Source of the DNA: Calliopsis andreniformis
Lineage: Eukaryota > Arthropoda > Insecta > Hymenoptera > Andrenidae
DNA length: 64,000 bases
Direction of reading: 5' to 3'
Assembly: GCF_051401765.1 (NCBI RefSeq)
Contig: NW_027480566.1
Coordinates: 620,001 to 684,000, forward strand
The position numbers and the translations under genes are program-made. The notes beneath the pieces are model-generated. The model was given only the letters and a program-made list of their open reading frames with translations, did not search any database and had not been told where the DNA came from. Below are positions 11,257-22,925 of the stretch, piece by piece; position 1 is the first letter of the stretch; each line of letters begins with the position of its first letter.

Positions 11257-11861
11257 GATCCTTATTCCTGATCGTTGAGGCACTCTAAAACTATTAGGCT
11301 GTTTTGCTCTCTGATGCCCGTGGACCGAGAGAACGTAGAATATCGGAGCGATCGTGTCGCTCCGGAGTTCGAGCGAAAAAGTTCTAAGTCCCCGTTCGTG
11401 TCGCTCCGGAGCCCGAGCGAAAAAATTGTAAGTCCCCGTTCGTGTCGCTCCGGAACCGAATGTCGACGGAACGAAGGGACAACGGTAGATCCTTATTCCT
11501 GGTGCTCGTGGCTCTCTAAAACCATACACTTGTTGTCCTCTGTCTCTTACCTGTGTCGAGATAATCGAGAATTATGGAGCGTTCGTGTCGCTCCGGAGTT
11601 CGAGCGAAAAAATTCTATGTCTCCGTTCGTGTGGCTCCGGAGCCCGAGCGAAAAAATTCTAAGTCCCCGTTCGTGTCGCTCCGGAACCGAGTGTCGACGG
11701 AACGAAGGGACAACGGTAGATCCTTATTCCTGGTGCTCGTGGCTCTCTAAAACCATACACTTGTTGTCCTCTGTCTCTTACCTGTGTCGAGGTAATCGAG
11801 AATCATGGAGCGTTCGTGTCGCTCCGGAAACGAAAGTCGTCGGTTCGAAACGAGGACGTTA
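11257..11861. repeat. 605-bp recombinant unit: A, enlarged B, B
   Basis: Half A with two 44-bp blocks (11257-11487) is followed by a half B front (11488-11597) that runs straight into two 44-bp blocks (11598-11685) and a half A tail (11686-11718). A normal half B follows (11719-11861). The switch lies in GTGTCGCTCCGGA, which is shared by both fronts. The inserted part carries the TATGTCTCC and GTGTGGCTCC marks of units such as 10884, which points to the donor. The long open frame across this unit is a by-product of the fusion. Confidence 0.92.
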
Positions 11862-14677
11862 GATCCTTATTCCTGATCGTTGAGGCACTCTAAAACTATT
11901 AGGCTGTTTTGCTCTCTGATGCCCGTGGACCGAGAGAACGTAGAATATCGGAGCGATCGTGTCGCTCCGGAGTTCGAGCGAAAACATTCTAAGTCCCCGT
12001 TCGTGTCGCTCCGGAACCGAATGTAGACGGAACGAAGGGACAACGGTAGATCCTTATTCCTGGTGCTCGTGGCTCTCTAAAACCATACAGTTGTTGTCCT
12101 CTGTCTCTTACATGTGTCGAGATAATCGAGAATCATGGAGCGTTCGTGTCGCTCCGGAACCGAAAGTCGTCGGTTCGAAACGAGAACGTTAGATCCTTAT
12201 TCCTGATCGTTGAGGCACTCTAAAACTATTAGGCTGTTTTGCTCTCTGATGCCCGTGCACCGAGAGAACGTAGAATATCGGAGCGATCGTGTGGCTCCGG
12301 AGTTCGAGCGAAAAAATTCCAAGTCCCCGTTCGTGTCGCTCCGGAACCGAATGTCGACGGAACGAAGGGACAACGGTAGATCCTTATTCCTGGTGCTCGT
12401 GGCTCTCTAATACCATACACTTGTTGTCCTCTGTCTCTTAGCTGTATCGAGATAATCGAGAATCATTGAGCGTTCGTGTCGCTCCGGAACCGAAAGTCGT
12501 CGGTTCGAAACGAGAACGTTAGATCCTTATTCCTGATCGTTGAGGCACTCTAAAACTATTAGGCTGTATTGCTGTCTGATGCCCGTGGACCGAGAGAACG
12601 TAGAATATCGGAGCGATCGTGTCGCTCCGGAGTTCGGGCGGAAAAATTCTAAGTCCGCGTTCGTGTCGCTCCGGAGCCCGAGCGAAAAAATTCTAAGTAC
12701 CCGTTCGTGTCGCTCCGGAGCCTGAGCGAAAAAATTCTAAGTCCCCGTTCGTGTCGCTCCGGAACCGAATGTCGACGGAACGAAGGGACAACGGTAGATC
12801 CTTATTCCTGGTGCTCGTGGCTCTCTAAAACCATACACTTGATGTCCTCTGTCTCTTACCTGTGTCGAGATAATCGAGAATCATAGAGCGTTCGTGTCGC
12901 TCCGGAACCGAAAGTCGTCGGTTCGAAACGAGAACGTCAGACCCTTATTCCTGATCGCTGAGGCACTCTAAAACTATTAGGCTGTTTTGCTCTCTGAAGC
13001 CCGTGGACCGAGAGAACGTAGAATATCGGACCGATCGTGTCGCTCCGGAGTACGAGCGAAAAAATTCTAAGTCCCCGTTCGTGTCGCTCCGGAACCGAAT
13101 GTCGACGGAACGAAGGGACAACGGTAGATCCTTATTCCTGGTTCTCGTGGCTCAGTAAAACCATACACTTGTTGTCCTCTGTCTCTTACCTGTGTCGAGA
13201 TAATCGAGAATCATGGAGCGTTCGTGTCGCTCCGGAACCGAAAGTCGTCGGTTCGAAACGAGAACGTTAGATCCTTATTCCTGATCGTTGAGGCACTCTA
13301 AAACTTTTAGGCTGTTTTGCTCTCTGATGCCCGTGGACCGAGAGAACGTAGAATATCAGAGCGATCGTGTCGCTCCGGAGTTCGAGCGAAAAAATTCCAA
13401 GTCCCCGTTCGTGTCGCTCCGGAACCGAATGTCGACGGAACGAAGGGACAACGGTAGATCCTTATTCCTGGTGCTCGTGGCTCTCTAAAACCATACACTT
13501 GTTGTCCTCTGTCTCTTACCTGTGTCGAGATAATCGAGAATCATTGAGCGTTCGTGTCGCTCCGGAACCGAAAGTCGTCGGTTCGAAACGAGAACGTTAG
13601 ATCCTTATTCCTGATCGTTGAGGCACTCTAAAACTATTAGGCTGTTTTGCTCTCTGATGCCGTGGACCGAGAGAACGTAGAATATCGGAGCGATCGTGTC
13701 GCTCCGGAGTTCGAGCGAAAAAATTCTATGTCTCCGTTCGTGTCGCTCCGGAGCCCGAGCGAAAAAATTCTAAGTCCCCGTTCGTGTCGCTCCGGAACCG
13801 AGTGTCGACGGAACGAAGGGACAACGGTAGATCCTTATTCCTGGTGCTCGTGGCTCTCTAAAACCATACACTTGTTGTCCTCTGTCTCTTACCTGTGTCG
13901 AGATAATCGAGAATCATGGAGCGTTCGTGTCGCTCCGGAAACGAAAGTCGTCGGTTCGAAACGAGGACGTTAGATCCTTATTCCTGATCGTTGAGGCACT
14001 CTAAAACTATTAGGCTGTTTTGCTCTCTGATGCCCGTGGACCGAGAGAACGTAGAATATCGGAGCGATCGTGTCGGTCCGGAGTTCGAGCGAAAAAATTC
14101 TATGTCCCCGTTCGTGTCGCTCCGGAGCCCGAGCGAAAAAATTCAAAGTCCCCGTTCGTGTCGCTCCGGAACCGAATGTCGACGGAACGAACGGACAACG
14201 GTAGATCCTTATACCTCGTGCTCGTGGCTCTCTAAAACCATACACTTGTTGTCCTCTGTCTCTTAGCTGTGTCGAGATAATCGAGAATCATGGAGCGTTC
14301 GTGTCGCTCCGGAACCGAAAGTCGTCGGTTCGAAACGAGAACGTTAGATCCTTATTCCTGATGGCTGAGGCACTCTAAAACTATTAGGCTGTTTTGCTCT
14401 CTGATGCCCGTGGACCGAGAGAACGTAGAATATCGGAGCGATCATGTCGCTCCGGAGTTCTTAGCGAAAAAATTCTAAGTCCCCGTTCGTGTCGCTCCGG
14501 AACCGAGTGTCGACGGAACGAAGGGACAACGGTAGATCCTTATTCCTGGTGCTCGTGGCTCTCTAAAACCATACACTTGTTGTCCTCTGTCTCTTACCTG
14601 TGTCGAGATAATCGAGAATCATTGAGCGTTCGTGTCGCTCCGGAACCGAAAGTCGTCGGTTCGAAACGAGAACGTTA
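11257..14677. repeat. Array block of nine units with divergent monomers
   Basis: Unit starts and lengths: 11257 (605, recombinant), 11862, 12192 (330), 12522 (418), 12940, 13270 (330), 13600 (373), 13973 (374), 14347 (331). The unit at 12522 is the most altered copy here, with GCTGTATTGCTGTCTG and several changes inside the 44-bp blocks (GGGCGGAAAAATTC, GTCCGCG, GTACCCG). The unit at 13973 is the first of the TCGGTCCGG/ATTCAAAG subfamily that dominates from 20 to 50 kb. The unit at 14347 has a one-base insertion (GTTCTTAGCG). Confidence 0.9.
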
Positions 14678-17600
14678 GATCCTTATTCCTGATCGTTGAG
14701 GCACTCTAAAACTATTAGGCTGTTTTGCTCTCTGATGCCGTGGACCGAGAGAACGTAGAATATCGGAGCGATCGTGTCGCTCCGGAGTTCGAGCGAAAAA
14801 ATTCTAAGTCTCCGTTCGTGTCGCTCCGGAGCCCGAGCGAAAAAATTCTAAGTCCCCGTTCGTGTCGCTCCGGAACCGAGTGTCGACGGAACGAAGGGAC
14901 AACGGTAGATCCTTATTCCTGGTGCTCGTGGCTCTCTAAAACCATACACTTGTTGTCCTCTGTCTCTTACCTGTGTCGAGATAATCGAGAATCATGGAGC
15001 GTTCGTGTCGCTCCGGAAACGAAAGTCGTCGGTTCGAAACGAGGACGTTAGATCCTTATTCCTGATCGTTGAGGCACTCTAAAACTATTAGGCTGTTTTG
15101 CTCTCTGATGCCCGTGGACCGAGAGAACGTAGAATATCGGAGCGATCGTGTCGCTCCGGAGTTCGAGCGAAAACATTCTAAGTCCCCGTTCGTGTCGCTC
15201 CGGAACCGAATGTCGACGGAACGAAGGGACAACGGTAGATCCTTATTCCTGGTGCTCGTGGCTCTCTAAAACCATACACTTGTTGTCCTCTGTCTCTTAC
15301 CTGTGTCGAGATAATCGAGAATCATGGAGCGTTCGTGTCGCTCCGGAACCGAAAGTCGTCGGTTCGAAACGAGAACGTCAGATCCTTATTCCTGATCGCT
15401 GAGGCACTCTAAAACTATTAGGCTGTTTTGCTCTCTGAAGCCCGTGGACCGAGAGAACGTAGAATATCGGAGCGATCGTGTCGCTCAGGAGTACGAGCGA
15501 AAAAATTCTAAGTCCCCGTTCGTGTCGCTCCGGAACCGAATGTCGACGGAACGAAGGGACAACGGTAGATCCTTATTCCTGGTTCTCGTGGCTCTGTAAA
15601 ACCATACACTTGTTGTCCTCTGTCTCTTACCTGTGTCGAGATAATCGAGAATCATGGAGCGTTCGTGTCGCTCCGGAACCGAAAGTCGTCGGTTCGAAAC
15701 GAGAACGTTAGATCCTTATTCCTGATCGTTGAGGCACTCTAAAACTTTTAGGCTGTTTTGCTCTCTGATGCCCGTGGACCGAGAGAACGTAGAATATCGG
15801 AGCGATCGTGTCGCTCCGGAGTTCGAGCGAAAAAATTCCAAGTCCCCGTTCGTGTCGCTCCGGAACCGAATGTCGACGGAACGAAGGGACAACGGTAGAT
15901 CCTTATTCCTGGTGCTCGTGGCTCTCTAAAACCATACACTTGTTGTCCTCTGTCTCTTAGCTGTGTCGAGATAATCGAGAATCATTGAGCGTTCGTGTCG
16001 CTCCGGAACTGAAAGTCGTCGGTTCGAAACGAGAACGTTAGATCCTTATTCCTGATCGTTGAGGCACTCTAAAACTATCAGGCTGTTTTGCTCTCTGATG
16101 CCGTGGACCGAGAGAACGTAGAATATCGGAGCGATCGTGTCGCTCCGGAGTTCGAGCGAAAAAATTCTAAGTCTCCGTTCGTGTCGCTCCGGAGCCCGAG
16201 CGAAAAAATTCTAAGTCCCCGTTCGTGTCGCTCCGGAACCGAGTGTCGACGGAACGAAGGGACAACGGTAGATCCTTATTCCTGGTGCTCGTGGCTCTCT
16301 AAAACCATACACTTGTTGTCCTCTGTCTCTTACCTGTGTCGAGATAATCGAGAATCATGGAGCGTTCGTGTCGCTCCGGAAACGAAAGTCGTCGGTTCGA
16401 AACGAGGACGTTAGATCCTTATTCCTGATCGTTGAGGCACTCTAAAACTATTAGGCTGTTTTGCTCTCTGATGCCCGTGGACCGAGAGAACGTAGAATAT
16501 CGGAGCGATCGTGTCGCTCCGGAGTTCGAGCGAAAACATTCTAAGTCCCCGTTCGTGTCGCTCCGGAACCAAATGTCGACGGAACGAAGGGACAACGGTA
16601 GATCCTTATTCCTGGTGCTCGTGGCTCTCTAAAACCATACACTTGTTGTCCTCTGTCTCTTACCTGTGTCGAGATAATCGAGAATCATGGAGCGTTCGTG
16701 TCGCTCCGGAACCGAAAGTCGTCGGTTCGAAACGAGAACGTTAGATCCTTATTCCTGATCGTTGAGGCACTCTAAAACTTTTAGGCTGTTTTGCTCTCTG
16801 ATGCCGTGGACCGAGAGAACGTAGAATATCGGAGCGATCGTGTCGCTCCGGAGTTCGAGCGAAAAAATTCTATGTCTCCGTTCGTGTGGCTCCGGAGCCC
16901 GAGCGAAAAAATTGTAAGTCCCCGTTCGTGTCGCTCCGGAACCGAATGTCGACGGAACGAAGGGACAACGGTAGATCCTTATTCCTGGTGCTCGTGGCTC
17001 TCTAAAACCATACACTTGTTGTCCTCTGTCTCTTACCTGTGTCGAGATAATCGAGAATTATGGAGCGTTCGTGTCGCTCCGGAACCGAAAGTCGTCGGTT
17101 CGAAACGAGAACGTTAGATCCTTATTCCTGATCGTTGAGGCACTCTAAAACTATTAGGCTGTTTTGCTCTCTGATGCCCGTGGACCGAGAGAACGTAGAA
17201 TATCGGAGCGATCGTGTCGCTCCGGAGTTCGAGCGAAAAAGTTCTAAGTCCCCGTTCGTGTCGCTCCGGAGCCCGAGCGAAAAAATTGTAAGTCCCCGTT
17301 CGTGTCGCTCCGGAACCGAATGTCGACGGAACGAAGGGACAACGGTAGATCCTTATTCCTGGTGCTCGTGGCTCTCTAAAACCATACACTTGTTGTCCTC
17401 TGTCTCTTACCTGTGTCGAGATAATCGAGAATTATGGAGCGTTCGTGTCGCTCCGGAGTTCGAGCGAAAAAATTCTATGTCTCCGTTCGTGTGGCTCCGG
17501 AGCCCGAGCGAAAAAATTCTAAGTCCCCGTTCGTGTCGCTCCGGAACCGAGTGTCGACGGAACGAAGGGACAACGGTAGATCCTTATTCCTGGTGCTCGT

Positions 17601-20537
17601 GGCTCTCTAAAACCATACACTTGTTGTCCTCTGTCTCTTACCTGTGTCGAGGTAATCGAGAATCATGGAGCGTTCGTGTCGCTCCGGAAACGAAAGTCGT
17701 CGGTTCGAAACGAGGACGTTAGATCCTTATTCCTGATCGTTGAGGCACTCTAAAACTATTAGGCTGTTTTGCTCTCTGATGCCCGTGGACCGAGAGAACG
17801 TAGAATATCGGAGCGATCGTGTCGCTCCGGAGTTCGAGCGAAAACATTCTAAGTCCCCGTTCGTGTCGCTCCGGAACCGAATGTAGACGGAACGAAGGGA
17901 CAACGGTAGATCCTTATTCCTGGTGCTCGTGGCTCTCTAAAACCATACAGTTGTTGTCCTCTGTCTCTTACATGTGTCGAGATAATCGAGAATCATGGAG
18001 CGTTCGTGTCGCTCCGGAACCGAAAGTCGTCGGTTCGAAACGAGAACGTTAGATCCTTATTCCTGATCGTTGAGGCACTCTAAAACTATTAGGCTGTTTT
18101 GCTCTCTGATGCCCGTGCACCGAGAGAACGTAGAATATCGGAGCGATCGTGTGGCTCCGGAGTTCGAGCGAAAAAATTCCAAGTCCCCGTTCGTGTCGCT
18201 CCGGAACCGAATGTCGACGGAACGAAGGGACAACGGTAGATCCTTATTCCTGGTGCTCGTGGCTCTCTAATACCATACACTTGTTGTCCTCTGTCTCTTA
18301 GCTGTATCGAGATAATCGAGAATCATTGAGCGTTCGTGTCGCTCCGGAACCGAAAGTCGTCGGTTCGAAACGAGAACGTTAGATCCTTATTCCTGATCGT
18401 TGAGGCACTCTAAAACTATTAGGCTGTATTGCTGTCTGATGCCCGTGGACCGAGAGAACGTAGAATATCGGAGCGATCGTGTCGCTCCGGAGTTCGGGCG
18501 GAAAAATTCTAAGTCCGCGTTCGTGTCGCTCCGGAGCCCGAGCGAAAAAATTCTAAGTACCCGTTCGTGTCGCTCCGGAGCCTGAGCGAAAAAATTCTAA
18601 GTCCCCGTTCGTGTCGCTCCGGAACCGAATGTCGACGGAACGAAGGGACAACGGTAGATCCTTATTCCTGGTGCTCGTGGCTCTCTAAAACCATACACTT
18701 GATGTCCTCTGTCTCTTACCTGTGTCGAGATAATCGAGAATCATAGAGCGTTCGTGTCGCTCCGGAACCGAAAGTCGTCGGTTCGAAACGAGAACGTCAG
18801 ACCCTTATTCCTGATCGCTGAGGCACTCTAAAACTATTAGGCTGTTTTGCTCTCTGAAGCCCGTGGACCGAGAGAACGTAGAATATCGGACCGATCGTGT
18901 CGCTCCGGAGTACGAGCGAAAAAATTCTAAGTCCCCGTTCGTGTCGCTCCGGAACCGAATGTCGACGGAACGAAGGGACAACGGTAGATCCTTATTCCTG
19001 GTTCTCGTGGCTCAGTAAAACCATACACTTGTTGTCCTCTGTCTCTTACCTGTGTCGAGATAATCGAGAATCATGGAGCGTTCGTGTCGCTCCGGAACCG
19101 AAAGTCGTCGGTTCGAAACGAGAACGTTAGATCCTTATTCCTGATCGTTGAGGCACTCTAAAACTTTTAGGCTGTTTTGCTCTCTGATGCCCGTGGACCG
19201 AGAGAACGTAGAATATCAGAGCGATCGTGTCGCTCCGGAGTTCGAGCGAAAAAATTCCAAGTCCCCGTTCGTGTCGCTCCGGAACCGAATGTCGACGGAA
19301 CGAAGGGACAACGGTAGATCCTTATTCCTGGTGCTCGTGGCTCTCTAAAACCATACACTTGTTGTCCTCTGTCTCTTACCTGTGTCGAGATAATCGAGAA
19401 TCATTGAGCGTTCGTGTCGCTCCGGAACCGAAAGTCGTCGGTTCGAAACGAGAACGTTAGATCCTTATTCCTGATCGTTGAGGCACTCTAAAACTATTAG
19501 GCTGTTTTGCTCTCTGATGCCGTGGACCGAGAGAACGTAGAATATCGGAGCGATCGTGTCGCTCCGGAGTTCGAGCGAAAAAATTCTATGTCTCCGTTCG
19601 TGTCGCTCCGGAGCCCGAGCGAAAAAATTCTAAGTCCCCGTTCGTGTCGCTCCGGAACCGAGTGTCGACGGAACGAAGGGACAACGGTAGATCCTTATTC
19701 CTGGTGCTCGTGGCTCTCTAAAACCATACACTTGTTGTCCTCTGTCTCTTACCTGTGTCGAGATAATCGAGAATCATGGAGCGTTCGTGTCGCTCCGGAA
19801 ACGAAAGTCGTCGGTTCGAAACGAGGACGTTAGATCCTTATTCCTGATCGTTGAGGCACTCTAAAACTATTAGGCTGTTTTGCTCTCTGATGCCCGTGGA
19901 CCGAGAGAACGTAGAATATCGGAGCGATCGTGTCGGTCCGGAGTTCGAGCGAAAAAATTCTATGTCCCCGTTCGTGTCGCTCCGGAGCCCGAGCGAAAAA
20001 ATTCAAAGTCCCCGTTCGTGTCGCTCCGGAACCGAATGTCGACGGAACGAACGGACAACGGTAGATCCTTATACCTCGTGCTCGTGGCTCTCTAAAACCA
20101 TACACTTGTTGTCCTCTGTCTCTTAGCTGTGTCGAGATAATCGAGAATCATGGAGCGTTCGTGTCGCTCCGGAACCGAAAGTCGTCGGTTCGAAACGAGA
20201 ACGTTAGATCCTTATTCCTGATGGCTGAGGCACTCTAAAACTATTAGGCTGTTTTGCTCTCTGATGCCCGTGGACCGAGAGAACGTAGAATATCGGAGCG
20301 ATCATGTCGCTCCGGAGTTCTTAGCGAAAAAATTCTAAGTCCCCGTTCGTGTCGCTCCGGAACCGAGTGTCGACGGAACGAAGGGACAACGGTAGATCCT
20401 TATTCCTGGTGCTCGTGGCTCTCTAAAACCATACACTTGTTGTCCTCTGTCTCTTACCTGTGTCGAGATAATCGAGAATCATGGAGCGTTCGTGTCGCTC
20501 CGGAACCGAAAGTCGTCGGTTCGAAACGAGAACGTTA
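14678..20537. repeat. 5860-bp higher-order repeat, copy 2
   Basis: Unit starts and lengths: 14678 (373), 15051, 15381, 15711 (330), 16041 (373), 16414 (330), 16744 (373), 17117 (605), 17722, 18052 (330), 18382 (418), 18800, 19130 (330), 19460 (373), 19833 (374), 20207 (331). All private marks of copy 1 are present, including CTCAGG at 15486 and the GCCCGTGCACC unit at 18052. The near identity indicates a very recent duplication, or an assembly duplication. Confidence 0.93.
17117..17721. repeat. 605-bp recombinant unit, second copy
   Basis: This is the copy of the 11257-11861 recombinant carried by the 5860-bp duplication. It has the same A, enlarged B, B structure and the same internal marks, so the recombination happened once and was then duplicated. 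Confidence 0.92.
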
Positions 20538-21472
20538 GATCCTTATTCCTGATCGTTGAGGCACTCTAAAACTATTAGGCTGTTTTGCTCTCTGATGCCC
20601 GTGGACCGAGAGAACGTAGAATATCGGAGCGATCGTGTCGCTCCGGAGATCGAGCGAAAAAGTTCTAAGTCCCCGTTCGTGTCGCTCCGGAGCCCGAGCG
20701 AAAAAATTGTAAGTCCCCGTTCGTGTCGCTCCGGAACCGAAAGTCGTCGGTTCGAAACGAGAACGTTAGATCCTTATTCCTGATGGCTGAGGCACTCTAA
20801 AACTATTAGGCTGTTTTGCTCTCTGATGCCCGTGGACCGAGAGAACGTAGAATATCGGAGCGATCGTGTCGCTCCGGAGTTCGAGCGAAAAAATTCTAAG
20901 TCCCCGTTCGTGTCGCTCCGGAACCGAATGTCGACGGAACGAAGGGACAACGGTAGATCCTTATTCCAGGTGCCCGCGGCTCTCTAAAACCATACACTTG
21001 TTGTCCTCTGTCTCTTACCTGTGTCGAGAAAATCGAGAATCATGGAGCGTTCGTGTCGCTCCGGAACCGAAAGTCGTCGGTTCGAAACGAGAACGTTAGA
21101 TCCTTATTCCTGATCGTTGGGGCACTCTAAAACTATTAGGCTGTTTTGCTCTCTGATGCCCGTGGACCGAGAGAACGTAGAATATCGGAGCGATCGTGTC
21201 GCTCCGGAGTTCGAGCGAAAGAGTTCTAAGTCCCCGTTCGTGTCGCTCCGGAGCCCGAGCGAAAAAATTGTAAGTCCCCGTTCGTGTCGCTCCGGAACGG
21301 AATCTCGACGGAACGAAGGGACAACGGTAGATCCTTATTCCTGGTGCTCGTGGCTCTCTAAAACCATACACTTGTTGTCCTCTGTCTCTTACCTGTGTCG
21401 AGATAATCGAGAATTATGGAGCGTTCGTGTCGCTCCGGAACCGAAAGTCGTCGGTTCGAAACGAGAACGTTA
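19833..21472. repeat. 1.64-kb segment duplicated 6283 bp downstream, copy 1
   Basis: Units 19833, 20207, 20538, 20769 and 21099 (374, 331, 231, 330, 374) recur in order at 26116-27755. The match extends some way into the unit at 21473, then breaks: that unit has two 44-bp blocks while its partner at 27756 has one. Confidence 0.9.
20538..20768. repeat. 231-bp A-only unit lacking half B (A-A junction)
   Basis: The half A front (20538-20647) and two 44-bp blocks (20648-20735) are followed by a half B tail (20736-20768) and then directly by the next half A at 20769. One half (143 bp) is missing. The switch from A to B sequence lies in the 23 bases at 20719-20741, which are shared by the end of half A and by half B. 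This is the expected deletion product of misaligned exchange between A and B. Confidence 0.92.
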
Positions 21473-22925
21473 GATCCTTATTCCTGATCGTTGAGGCACT
21501 CTAAAACTATTAGGCTGTTTTGCTCTCTGATGCCCGTGGACCGAGAGAACGTAGAATATCGGAGCGATCATGTCGCTCCGGAGTTCTTAGCGAAAAAATT
21601 CTAAGTCCCCGTTCGTGTCGCTCCGAAGGCCGAGCGAAAAAATTCTAAGTCCCCGTTCGTGTCGCTCCGGAACCGAGTGTCGACGGAACGAAGGGACAAC
21701 GGTAGATCCTTATTCCTGGTGCTCGTGGCTCTCTAAAACCATACACTTGTTGTCCTCTGTCTCTTACCTGTGTCGAGATATTCGAGAATCATGGAGCGTT
21801 CGTGTCGCTCCGGAACCGAAAGTCGTCGGTTCGAAACGAGAACGTTAGATCCATATTCCTGATCGTTGAGGCACTCTAAAACTATTAGGCTGTTTTGCTC
21901 TCTGATGCCCGTGGACCGAGAGAACGTAGAATAACGGAGCGATCGTGTCGCTCCGGAGCCCGAGCGAAAAAATTCTAAGTCCCCGTTCGTGTCGCTCCGG
22001 AGCCCGAGCGAAAAAATTCTAAGTCCACGTTCGTGTCGCTCCGGAACCGAATGTCGACGGAACGAAGGGACAACGGTAGATCCTTCTTCCTGGTGCTCGC
22101 GGCTCTCTAAAACCATACACTTGTTGTCCGCTGTCTCTTACCTGTGTCGAGAAAATCGTGAATCATGGAGCGTTCGTGTCGCTCCGGAACCGAAAGTCGT
22201 CGGTTCGAAACGAGAATGTTAGATCCTTATTCCTGATCGTTGAGGCACTCTAAAACTATTAGGCTGTTTTGCTCTCTGATGCCCGTGGACCGAGAGAACG
22301 TAGAATATCGGAGCGATCGTGTCGGTCCGGAGTTCGAGCGAAAAAATTCTATGTCCCCGTTCGTGTCGCTCCGGAGCCCGAGCGAAAAAATTCAAAGTCC
22401 CCGTTCGTGTCGCTCCGGAACCGAATGTCGACGGAACGAACGGACAACGGTAGATCCTTATTCCTGGTGCTCGTGGCTCTCTAAAACCATACACTTGTTG
22501 TCCTCTGTCTCTTACCTGTGTCGAGATAATCGAGAATCATGGAGCGTTCGTGTCGCTTCGGAACCGAAAGTCGTCGGTTCGAAACGAGAACGTTAGATCC
22601 TTATTCCTGATCGCTGAGGCACTCTAAAACTATTAGGCTGTTTTGCTCTCTGATGCCCGTGGACCGAGAGAACGTAGAATAACGGAGCGATCGTGTCGCT
22701 CCGGAGCCCGAGCGAAAAAATTCTAAGTCCCCGTTCGTGTCGCTCAGGAACCGAATGTCGACGGAACGAAGGGACAACGGTAGATCCTTATTCCTGGTGC
22801 TCGTGGCTCTCTAAAACCATACACTTGTTGTCCTCTGTCTCTTAGCTGTGTCGAGATAATCGAGAATCATGGAGCGTTCGTGTCGCTCCGGAACCGAAAG
22901 TCGTCGGTTCGAAACGAGAACGTTA
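20538..22925. repeat. Array block of seven units following the 5860-bp repeat
   Basis: Unit starts and lengths: 20538 (231, A only), 20769 (330), 21099 (374), 21473 (375), 21848 (374), 22222 (374), 22596 (330). The unit at 21473 combines GTTCTTAGCG (one base inserted) with a second block starting CTCCGAAGGCCGAG. The units from 21848 to 23300 recur as a set at 30145, 32719, 44047 and 47281, with one 1-bp deletion in the 33797 and 48359 units. Confidence 0.9.

Larger units (their letters stand above)
8818..14677. repeat. 5860-bp higher-order repeat, copy 1
   Basis: Sixteen units from 8818 to 14677 are repeated in order at 14678-20537 with an offset of 5860 bp and almost no base differences. 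The duplication junction can be placed within 14598-14621: at 14597 the base agrees with 20457 and differs from 8737, while at 14622 it agrees with 8762 and differs from 20482. The block overlaps the second 3846-bp copy, so it is the younger event. Confidence 0.93.

Noticed and set aside
11275..11862. 195-residue open frame, and its copy at 17135-17722, as possible genes
   Set aside because: It is made of the same repeat translated through the A/B'/B fusion. Similar frames of 60-130 residues occur on both strands in nearly all units. Block sizes of 44 and 143 bp shift the frame between neighbouring units, and there is no sign of codon-level constraint.
21733..22116. 127-residue minus-strand open frame recurring at 23845, 25627, 30030, 31482, 32604, 34385, 43932, 46044, 47166 and 48947
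   Set aside because: It recurs because the same pair of satellite units was duplicated. It overlaps open frames on the other strand and has no domain, signal or composition typical of a protein.
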